Of a DNA stretch of 38,421 nt, positions 24,712-32,197 are shown one piece after another. This DNA is from an uncultured Acidobacteriia bacterium (GTDB lineage: Bacteria > Acidobacteriota > Terriglobia > Bryobacterales > Bryobacteraceae): contig CAIYHG010000192.1 of the NCBI GenBank assembly GCA_903925975.1, forward strand, positions 1-38,421, written 5' to 3'. The notes beneath the pieces are model-generated. The model had not been told where the DNA came from. It did no database searches and saw only the letters and a program-made list of their open reading frames with translations. Made by a program: the position numbers and the translations under genes. How positions within the stretch are numbered: the first letter of the stretch is position 1; every line of letters begins with the position of its first letter.

Positions 24712-25875
24712 ATGGAAATCATAAGCCTCGCGGTAACCAAAATCGAAAATGGTCACCGCGCGGCGGCCCGCGTAGCGTATGCCGGGGGCGGGGAAGAGGA
24801 TCTCTGGTTTGAGACGCCCGCCGGCTATCCTCCGAGCTCATCCGGAAATCCATGGTTAGCCCTCCTGTTGCCTCTTGCGGCTACCCTGCGCGAGGGGATA
24901 TCGATGAAGCTCCCCGTGGATATCGAACTGCTCCGGGGCGCCGAGAATCTCCTTCTTTTGTGGAAGCATTGGTACCCGAATCTCGCGGTGGTCCCCATTG
25001 ACGCTCCGCTCCAATCACGCCCGGCGCAACCATCCGGGGTGGCGTCTTTCTTCTCGGCAGGCGTCGATTCCTACTTCACGGTTCTCCGGCGGCCCGATGC
25101 TCAGTACTGGATTACCGTGCAGGGCTTCGATATGCCGGTCACTGCGAACGAGGCTTTTGCGCGCCATAGGGAGCGGCTGTCCCGCATCGCTTCCTCTCAC
25201 GGGAAGACAGCCATCTTCGTCCGCACAAACATCCGCCAGACGCGCTGGAAAGAGGCGCACTGGGAAGCGCTCGCCTTCGGGCCCGCGCTGGCCGCAACCG
25301 CGCTCCTTTTCGAAAACTACTTTAGCGAGGTGTTGCTCCCCGCAAGCTGCGCCGCGGACCAATTGTTCCCTTGGGGTTCTCACCCTGTTTCGGACCCGCT
25401 ATTTTCCACCACCACGACGCGCATCGTTCACGAGGGCCTGTATTCCCGGTTGGACAAGATCAGGTTCCTCGCCCAATACCCGGAGGCTCTCCGGGAACTC
25501 CACGTGTGCTTCCGAGGCCGCGACGGCCGCGGGCAGGACGACAGCAACTGCTGCCGTTGCGAGAAGTGCTATCGCACGATGATTACGCTCGAATTGCTCG
25601 GTGCGCTGGAGGCGTGCTCCCTGTTCGACCGCGAGCAGTTCGATGTGCGCAGGATACGGGATATCTTCGTAACTTCGGACATAGACGAGGGATTCTTTGC
25701 CGAAATCCGCGGCTTCGCGCTGCAAAAAAACCGGCCGGATATCGCACGCGAGATCGCCACAGCGGTCGGCCGCTCGCGAATCATCCGCCGGCTTCAGCGG
25801 CTGAGCCGATTGCGGGGCCTCTGGAGAATCAATACGTACGTTCTTCCCCGGCTCATGCGAAACGCCCTCACCTGA
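24712..25875 (+). CDS. QueC/ExsB-like PP-loop protein with Cys cluster
   Basis: From the ATG at 24712, 18 bp after the previous stop, the product is 387 residues. SFFSAGVDSYFTVLRR near 112-127 contains a PP-loop (SAGVDS, 115-120). NCCRCEKCYRTM at 279-290 gives Cys280, 281, 283 and 286, resembling the zinc site of QueC, where a Cys cluster follows the PP-loop domain. QueC converts a carboxylate to an amide and then a nitrile through adenylation, using ammonia. The N-terminal 100 residues are family-specific. The rest of the queuosine pathway is absent, so a role in activating a carboxylate on the polysaccharide or its building block is more likely. The function is not established. Confidence 0.7.
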   Translation: MEIISLAVTKIENGHRAAARVAYAGGGEEDLWFETPAGYPPSSSGNPWLALLLPLAATLREGISMKLPVDIELLRGAENLLLLWKHWYPNLAVVPIDAPLQSRPAQPSGVASFFSAGVDSYFTVLRRPDAQYWITVQGFDMPVTANEAFARHRERLSRIASSHGKTAIFVRTNIRQTRWKEAHWEALAFGPALAATALLFENYFSEVLLPASCAADQLFPWGSHPVSDPLFSTTTTRIVHEGLYSRLDKIRFLAQYPEALRELHVCFRGRDGRGQDDSNCCRCEKCYRTMITLELLGALEACSLFDREQFDVRRIRDIFVTSDIDEGFFAEIRGFALQKNRPDIAREIATAVGRSRIIRRLQRLSRLRGLWRINTYVLPRLMRNALT

Positions 25876-25962
25876 AGGTTGGATAACGGCTGTCTCGGGC
25901 GGGGCGCGGAAACTGGCCGAAAAGCAGGTAATGACTCAGCGCAATGAGGCAAGGAGGCTGCG

Positions 25963-27801
25963 GTGTCCGAACTGTTCATAGCTAGATGCCGTGACGCAAA
26001 GGCACTAGCGCATCTTTCCGAATCCGTAAGATGCGAGATCGATGAAAGCGCCCCTTGGCTGAAGACCGTCGAAATCCGGCTCGGTAAAACGCTTATCGTC
26101 GCGGCCGTCAACCCGTGCACGCCGCTTGGGGTTGCGAAGTCGCCGCGCGGGGCATCCGTCGTTCTTGGCTATGGTTTGGAAGATCTCCCGAACGACACCG
26201 CGGCGCAATTCGTGCGCGCGCACGATCAGGAAGGGCCGGGAGCCGGAGTCCGTCTTTGCCGGGAAATTAATTTCGGCGTGGCGGTCAGCGTACTTGAAAC
26301 CGGTAGCCTCATCCTGACGACGGATTATCTGGGCTTGTTCCCTATGTACCTCTACGAGGAGCCAGGGAGCGCGATCTGCAGTTCCGCACTCCGCCTGGTG
26401 AGGCATGTTCCGGGCTTTGCCATGAAGGTGGATGCGGAAGGCGTTGTGGGCGGGCTCCTGCTTAGCCATAACCTGTTTGGCCGCACCATTTGGCAAAACG
26501 TGCGCAGGTTGGAGGCGCGACAGGTGCTTCTATTGGGGGAAGGCGGCCAGGTGGCTTTTCACGAGTGCGCCCGGCCGGCTCCACCCGTTGACGCGCCGCG
26601 CTTTGAAGAGCACATGCAAGCCTGCCACGCGACGCTTCAAGAGATAGCGAAGCCCTACGTGCGGCGCGGGGTTAAGAACACTCTGATGTCGGGCGGGCTG
26701 GACTCGCGTCTGATTGCCGGTTATATAGGCGGCGGGGTGGTGGGCGCTCGTCCTCGGGGGTTCTTAATCGGGGATGTAACGGACAACGACGTACGCTGCG
26801 GCGCTAAGGTGCTCGAAGCTATCAGCTTCGCTCAAGAGCGTATTGGCGTCGATTCAGCTTGCTATCCGGAATGGGCGCGCCAGGAAGCGTATTGGAACGG
26901 TGCGGAGAGCGGGCTATACTGCGCTCACTTCTGGTCTCTGGTAAAGGGTCTGGCGTCGAGCCAGACGCCGCTGTTCACCGGGTTGCTCGGAGACGCCGTA
27001 ATGGGCGTTAGCCATATCTCGTGGGCTTACGACCCGGTGTACCAGGACTATTCATTTGAGCGGTTGCTGGGGAATGTCACGGAGTGGGGCTTGCCACAGC
27101 GTATTATCGAACGCTTACTCCGCGTGCCGGACGTCCAGGAGATTGCGCGTACCTTGCGCCGGCGTCTTGAGGAAGAGTTCGAATCATACCCAGGCGACAC
27201 GTGGCGGAAAGCCTGGTGGTTCGATCTGCACCATCGCCAGCGTTTTCTGATCGGGCGGGTAGCGAAATTGATAGCAAGCAGTTCATGGCCGGTTACGCCC
27301 TTGGCGGACTACCGGCTGCTCAATCTGATGAGTTCGCTCCCCCTGTCCAGCCTGCGGGACCGCAGACTGCAAACGCAAACAGTCGTCACCTTCTTCCCTA
27401 AACTGGCGAGTCTGCCTATGGACAGGAATAACAATGACACCCGGTCGGTCAGCGCAAGCTTGCGGCAGCGTAGCCGAGTCTCGATGTTAATGAGGGACTT
27501 GAGCTACCCCATTATCGAGCGGCTGGGTCGTAGGCTGGGCGCCCCCGACAGACGATTTCATGCCCGGATGTTTGACTTGAACGCCCCCGGCTGGCGTAAG
27601 CTTCGTGATGCGGTTCGGCAAGAGGCGCCCAAAACAGCCGACTTGATGGACCCCGGAGAAGTCTTGCGCCTGATTCCGGAGGGCAGCCAGGCGGTTCCAA
27701 CCATCACCAATATTTGGCGTGAGTCTACGGGGAGAAAGTACTTGATGGGGCTGATTTTGTGGCATGCGGCGTGGGCCTCGCATGAGAGGAGGCTTGCGTG
27801 A
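25963..27801 (+). CDS. Asparagine-synthetase-like PP-loop protein, divergent third member
   Basis: The GTG at 25963 has AAGGAGG 5 nt upstream and gives 612 residues. The N-domain is AsnB-like but without Cys2 (LILTTDYLGLFPMYLYEE near 116-132). The synthetase domain has LMSGGLDSRLIAG with the PP-loop SGGLDS at 243-248 and FTGLLGDAVMG at 338-348. It is clearly more distant from the two tandem copies than they are from each other. It would adenylate a carboxylate and form an amide with an unknown amine. It is the last of four consecutive PP-loop genes on the plus strand and ends convergent to the frameshifted membrane gene. Confidence 0.78.
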   Translation: MSELFIARCRDAKALAHLSESVRCEIDESAPWLKTVEIRLGKTLIVAAVNPCTPLGVAKSPRGASVVLGYGLEDLPNDTAAQFVRAHDQEGPGAGVRLCREINFGVAVSVLETGSLILTTDYLGLFPMYLYEEPGSAICSSALRLVRHVPGFAMKVDAEGVVGGLLLSHNLFGRTIWQNVRRLEARQVLLLGEGGQVAFHECARPAPPVDAPRFEEHMQACHATLQEIAKPYVRRGVKNTLMSGGLDSRLIAGYIGGGVVGARPRGFLIGDVTDNDVRCGAKVLEAISFAQERIGVDSACYPEWARQEAYWNGAESGLYCAHFWSLVKGLASSQTPLFTGLLGDAVMGVSHISWAYDPVYQDYSFERLLGNVTEWGLPQRIIERLLRVPDVQEIARTLRRRLEEEFESYPGDTWRKAWWFDLHHRQRFLIGRVAKLIASSSWPVTPLADYRLLNLMSSLPLSSLRDRRLQTQTVVTFFPKLASLPMDRNNNDTRSVSASLRQRSRVSMLMRDLSYPIIERLGRRLGAPDRRFHARMFDLNAPGWRKLRDAVRQEAPKTADLMDPGEVLRLIPEGSQAVPTITNIWRESTGRKYLMGLILWHAAWASHERRLA

Positions 27802-27816
27802 GGAGAAACACGCAAG
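27793..27816. terminator. Inverted repeat between convergent genes
   Basis: CTTGCGTG (27793-27800) and CACGCAAG (27809-27816) are perfect 8-bp arms with an 8-nt loop. They straddle the stop codon at 27799-27801 and lie just before the end of the convergent membrane gene. No T-run follows on either strand, so it may be a weak bidirectional terminator or only an mRNA-stabilising hairpin. Confidence 0.4.
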
Positions 27817-27823
27817 GGTGCTT

Positions 27824-29565
27824 CTATCTGGGGTATGGCGAAACTCGCGGTGGATTGCGATCCACTTCGATCAGCCATACGGACCGGTCTTGGTAATAGC
27901 GCAACAGGTCCGGATTTCGTTCCGGGCCGAGGTCATGAGCCCACACGACTGGCGCCGCGTCGATATCGGCTTCGTTATAGACCCAATCGATATAGAAATT
28001 ATGCGTGTCGTCGTAGTGAACGATGGCGAGGTGCTTTCCGGGGAGCGCGGTTAACTGGCGCTTTACGGCCGCTCTCTCCGTGTTCCCGGGGCTACAGTCG
28101 CACCATGCAACTCCAGACTCCGTTTTGTTCCACTGAGGGCCAAAGGGTTCGGCGGCAAGCCGGATCGAGAACATAGCGCCGGCAACAACCGGTACTAATG
28201 CGGCGATCGGCAGCCCGAGCCGCCGTGGGAAGGCGCAGCGAATGTGACGGAGGGATTGCATCAGCAGGATGTAAAACACGGCGGTCCACGGCGCCAGATA
28301 GTGGGCTGCGGGGAAGGCATTCAACATCACGGCCGGGATCACAAAAGCGGCCGTTATCCATGGCGCCGTCATTTTCCTATCTTTCAGCGTGAAGGCCAAT
28401 CCGGCCGCGGCTAGGGTAAGCGCTGGGCTTAGGTAAAAGCGCCAGGATAGGGCGAAGGCTAAATCACCTTCGAAAGAAAGCCCTGGGGCGTTTGCGCATG
28501 GAGAAACATGGAGTGCTGCGAATCGTAAAAGTTCCGCAAAATTGCCTGCGGAAACACGTGCCCCGCAGTGGACTGCCAGGGGAAAATGGCCAGCCCAGCC
28601 TTGGTCATATTGAGCTGGTATCCGAATACAAACGGGTTCCCCGTGACTCGAAAGTTATAGTAGGCCGTTGCTAGAGCGCCTGTAACAAATACCAACAAAA
28701 ACGGAAGCGCGATGCGTTTAAGGGTCGGCCAAACCTCGCCTCTATTCTTGAAGTCCTTCACAAGAACAATGAACGCGCCAAGGGCGAGCATGGACCCTTC
28801 AAACGGCCTTGTGTTGGCCAGAATCAACAGCCCGAGCGCCAGGGCGGCCGCGGTCCAGGCGCCGCGTTTCCCTCTTAAATGCGCCAGCGCTCCGATTACT
28901 AACGCGCCGCCAACGGCAGGGAGGGCGCCCCGGTAATACGAATTCGCCCAACAACTGAACACGGCGATGCGCATGGCGCAGAGCACCGCGCCAAGCAGCG
29001 CCCAATTGGACGGAAGGTAGCCGGTGAGCGCCCAGTAGATTAGGGCCGTCAAAGCGGCGGCGGTCAGCCACTGCCCTATGATCGGGTGGCCGAACAGCGC
29101 TGCGCCGGCTGCGAGAATCAGCCCCTGCCCCGGTGGATATATGGATGCATAGGCAGGGGTCTGATTTACGTGAGCCGCTTCGAAGAAAATCGAGAGGGGG
29201 TGCGTAGGGTTGGCCAGGCGGCCGTGCAGAAACGTGTCCGCCGCCAGCAGGTAGCTGAATTCGTCGTGGGCCAGGGGTTCAGGAAGCGGACGCTCCCAGG
29301 CGAATCCCAGGTGCAACGCGATTACGGCGCTCACCATGAGAGCCACTGTGAGTACCGGCCTGGCGCATAGCGGCTGAAACCATCGGGCCAGGCGGCGGTA
29401 TGCCGTATGCGCGTTAGCCGGGCGCAGGCACACCATTAGGGCCAGGAGTGCGAGGAGCGTCGCCTCGACTACCGTCCACGGGAACGACGTCAACCCCGGG
29501 AAGAACCGCTCGACAAGTTGCCATCGCAACTGTCCCAAAAAATAATGCATTAGCTGCTTCGCCAC
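27824..29565 (-). pseudogene. Frameshifted polytopic membrane protein (GT39-like)
   Basis: Two frames make one gene. The first (29565-28459) encodes 368 residues with about eight hydrophobic segments and PLAHDEFSYLLAADTFLHG, an acidic loop like the DE motif of GT39/ArnT-type membrane glycosyltransferases. It ends QGFLSKVI-stop. The second frame is open from upstream of 28479 to 27824 and continues naturally as LSFEGDLAFALSWRFYLSP, then more membrane helices and a soluble tail. A switch of one base around TTTCTTTC (28479-28472) restores a protein of about 580 residues. It is either a real inactivating deletion, a programmed -1 shift, or a sequencing error. Intact, it would transfer a sugar from a lipid carrier in the periplasm. 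Confidence 0.75.
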
Positions 29566-29795
29566 TTCCGTCGCGCCGAATAGTGAGGCGAATCGTAACC
29601 TAGAACCATAACACGAGACCTCATTTCGAAAAGGAGAAACAGTACTGGATGGGAACGCCCGCGAATGGCCGTCAAAGAGGAATTTGGCGAGTAAATGTTC
29701 GGTATCGTGTACTATTGTAAGTTTGCACGGGGGCCTTGTCTGGCTGAGAAGTTGTGAGCCGTGGAGGGGATTTCCCGCAGCGGAAGGGGACTGAA
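29566..29795. other. Divergent intergenic region
   Basis: About 230 bp between the divergent membrane gene and the carboxyethyl-ornithine synthase homologue. It is locally AT-richer, with TACTAT near 29710 as a weak -10-like site on the plus strand but no fitting -35. GGAAGGGGA lies about 7 nt before the GTG at 29796 as a ribosome binding site. Confidence 0.3.
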
Positions 29796-30773
29796 GTGAA
29801 CACGATTGGATTTCTCATCAGCAGGAAGGAAAATGAGGGCCGGCGCGCCCTGTTGCCCTCTGACCTTTCAAGCGTCCGAAATTGCTCGGCGCTGTTCGTT
29901 GAGGAGGGGTATGCCGCGCACATGAACATCCGGGATGAGGAATATCTTCGGGCAGGCTGTAATGTTGTGCCGCGATCCAATGTTTTTGCCTGTGACATCA
30001 TCTGCGATCCGAAGAATCCCGATCCCGGCGAACGGGATCTCTTCCGCCAAGGGCAGACGCTGTTCGGGTGGATTCATGCCGTGCAAGGCCGTGCGATTGT
30101 GGATTTTCTCCTCGGGAAAGATATGACAGCCGTTGCCTGGGAGGATATGTTTGAGGATGGTCGGCATTGCTTCTGGCGCAATAATGAAATTGCCGGGGAA
30201 GCGGCCGTTCTCCAGGCGCTCCGCTATCACAGCCGCATCCCCAACGAATGCCGGGCAGCCGTGATAGGCCTCGGTAATTGCGGTCGCGGGGCCTTTCGGA
30301 TGTTAAGCCGCCTTGGCGTAGATGTAGCCTGCTTTGGCCGCTCCAGCGAAGCCTGTTTCCGCAATCACCTCGATCAATTCGACATCGTTGTCAATGCGGT
30401 ACTGTGGGATGTTTTCCGAAAGGACCATATCATCCGGCGCGAAGACCTCAGGCGCATGAAGCCAGGGTCGATGATTATTGACGTCAGCTGTGATGAGTTT
30501 ATGGGAGTAGAAACCAGCCGCTCCACGACGATTGCCGACCCCATCTATGCCGTCGATGGCATCACACATTACGTTGTGGATCACTGCCCGGCTATTTTTT
30601 ATAAGAGCGCCTCGGAGTCTATTAGCGCGGCGCTGGCTCCTCACATTGACGGCCTCGTCGAGGGGCGGCCCGACAACTGTATTGAGGCGGCCACTATTAT
30701 CCGGGGCGGTAGAATCCTCGATAGCCGCATTGAGCGTTTTCAGAATCGGGGCGCGGCACGCCTCGGCGCGTAA
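29796..30773 (+). CDS. N5-(carboxyethyl)ornithine synthase-like dehydrogenase
   Basis: The GTG at 29796 gives 325 residues beginning VNTIGFLISRKENEGRRALLP, the standard N-terminus of the family, with a GGAAGGGG ribosome binding site. Further signatures are GQTLFGWIHAVQ, AVAWEDMFEDGRHCFWRNNE, the NAD(P)-binding AAVIGLGNCGRGAFRML near 154-170, MKPGSMIIDVSCDEF and THYVVDHCPAIFYKSAS. The characterised Lactococcus enzyme reductively condenses pyruvate with the side-chain amine of ornithine (or lysine) using NADPH. The fold is shared with alanine dehydrogenase, but these motifs favour the carboxyethyl-amino-acid group. Next to four amide-forming PP-loop enzymes it likely supplies an opine-type amino acid as a polysaccharide substituent. 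Confidence 0.85.
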   Translation: MNTIGFLISRKENEGRRALLPSDLSSVRNCSALFVEEGYAAHMNIRDEEYLRAGCNVVPRSNVFACDIICDPKNPDPGERDLFRQGQTLFGWIHAVQGRAIVDFLLGKDMTAVAWEDMFEDGRHCFWRNNEIAGEAAVLQALRYHSRIPNECRAAVIGLGNCGRGAFRMLSRLGVDVACFGRSSEACFRNHLDQFDIVVNAVLWDVFRKDHIIRREDLRRMKPGSMIIDVSCDEFMGVETSRSTTIADPIYAVDGITHYVVDHCPAIFYKSASESISAALAPHIDGLVEGRPDNCIEAATIIRGGRILDSRIERFQNRGAARLGA

Positions 30774-30778
30774 AGAGA

Positions 30779-32149
30779 CTACGTATACGGCGTCCGCCCC
30801 GGCAGGTCTCCGTGCGGAAGATTTTCCTCCGCCTCCAGCCGCGTGATCGCATCTTGGGCAGCTTGGCTAAGCCTGACGCCGTTCAAGCCGCCTGCTTGCG
30901 CCGCGGCTTCCAGAAATTCGCCGACCGGCCGGCTGCTTTCAGCGTCTTTTAGCGCCTGGATCATTTCCATTTGACGGGGCGCCCCGAGTTGCAGGGCCCA
31001 CATCCGGTCCAGACCGCTCCCGTCGCTTGCGCCCAGCCTGAGGTTCTCAACCATCTGAAGTCCCTCGCGAATTGTCCGGTCGCGCTCGATCGCCGCTAGA
31101 AATCCGGCGTCCTGCAGTCGCCTCGACATCGCCGTCACGGCTCCCAGCAACTCGCTCCGCGCCGAACCGCGTAATGCATATAGGGCCCCGTCCTCCCCGA
31201 TTCCAGACGGAATCAACCGCGCCCTATGGGCGCCGGCTTTGCTGAAGTGAACCTCTAGCGCAAAAGACCGGTACGTCCATGGGTGATTTGTCACAAGATA
31301 GCTGGAACGGTAGAACAGGAAGTTCCCCAACCCGTACGCGATCAACGCCCCTTGCCACGTTTCCAGTCCCATGGGCACGTGCGCGTGGTGGCACAACACC
31401 AGGTCCGCGCCTGCTTCGGCGAATCGACGCGCGCGTTCTCTGTGGCTGAAGAAGGGATGCAGGGCGAATTCGTAGCCCCAGTGGAGCTGAACGATTACGA
31501 AGTCAACCTGCGTCCGCAAGAGGCGGATATCCTCCAGGATCGCATCATCCCGGGTTGGGGCCAGGCATGCGGCGCCGTTCGTCATCACATAGTCGTCGCA
31601 GTAGCCTAACATTCCGATGGAGAGGCCGTTCGCGCGCATTAAGGCTGGAGCGCGCGCAGCTTCGGCGGATTCACCCCCGCCGCAATGCTTGATTCCATGT
31701 GCGTCCAGAACGCGGAGTGAATCCAGCAATCCTTCTTCGCCGTAATCCAGCGCATGATTGTTGGCCACCGTTACGGCGTCGAATCGAAGCCCCGTAAGCA
31801 GGCCTGCCATTTCCGGCGAGGCCCTTAACCGCCCTTTAACGGCATCTCTGCCGGTGAATTGCGTTTCGAAGTTCCCTATTCGCAGGTCCGCGGCCATCAA
31901 CGTCTGGAATAGATCTCCGGCGACCGCTATGGCCCCCCCGCGCCGGAAACTCTTTTCGATCTCGTTCAGCGGCGCCAGGTCGCCAACTGCTATGAGCGAC
32001 GCCGACGGCTCTCCGTTCGTGACCTGCAGAGTATCTGTCGCCGGCAGAAACCGCGTGCTCGCAAGTATCGCGCGTTCCGCCTGCCGGCGCACGCGCCAAG
32101 GCAGCAGCTTCCATATCTGCTTGTGGACGAAAAGGGACGCAGGAAGCAT
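30779..32149 (-). CDS. CapA-family (poly-gamma-glutamate type) metallophosphoesterase-like protein
   Basis: A 456-residue protein with the PGA_cap fold: AVGDLAPL at 54-61, IGNFETQF near 91, ANNHALDYG at 129-137, QLHWGYEF near 220 and CHHAHVPMG at 252-260. These give the Asp, Asn and His residues of a calcineurin-like metal site. No signal peptide is obvious, although residues 1-20 are mildly hydrophobic. CapA proteins take part in poly-gamma-glutamate capsule synthesis or attachment, and homologues occur in other polysaccharide loci. It is the last gene of the minus-strand group with the two secreted proteins, 48 bp after the large one, and its stop nearly touches that of the carboxyethyl-ornithine synthase homologue. 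Confidence 0.85.
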   Translation of the reverse strand: MLPASLFVHKQIWKLLPWRVRRQAERAILASTRFLPATDTLQVTNGEPSASLIAVGDLAPLNEIEKSFRRGGAIAVAGDLFQTLMAADLRIGNFETQFTGRDAVKGRLRASPEMAGLLTGLRFDAVTVANNHALDYGEEGLLDSLRVLDAHGIKHCGGGESAEAARAPALMRANGLSIGMLGYCDDYVMTNGAACLAPTRDDAILEDIRLLRTQVDFVIVQLHWGYEFALHPFFSHRERARRFAEAGADLVLCHHAHVPMGLETWQGALIAYGLGNFLFYRSSYLVTNHPWTYRSFALEVHFSKAGAHRARLIPSGIGEDGALYALRGSARSELLGAVTAMSRRLQDAGFLAAIERDRTIREGLQMVENLRLGASDGSGLDRMWALQLGAPRQMEMIQALKDAESSRPVGEFLEAAAQAGGLNGVRLSQAAQDAITRLEAEENLPHGDLPGRTPYT

Positions 32150-32197
32150 GGCGGCGGCTGTGTCTGTAAATGTAACACGCTGCGCCGCAGCGCCTGC

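Noticed and set aside
27793-27816. An attachment site or recombination site
   Set aside because: The inverted repeat lies between convergent genes, and no recombinase is nearby; a terminator-like role is simpler.
21050-30773. A beta-lactam (clavulanate-like) pathway made of a carboxyethyl-amino-acid enzyme and beta-lactam-synthetase-like proteins
   Set aside because: Clavulanate uses a 2-carboxyethyl amino acid made by a thiamine-dependent enzyme; the enzyme here should give a 1-carboxyethyl product, which cannot close to a beta-lactam. The surrounding polysaccharide genes also favour amide decoration.
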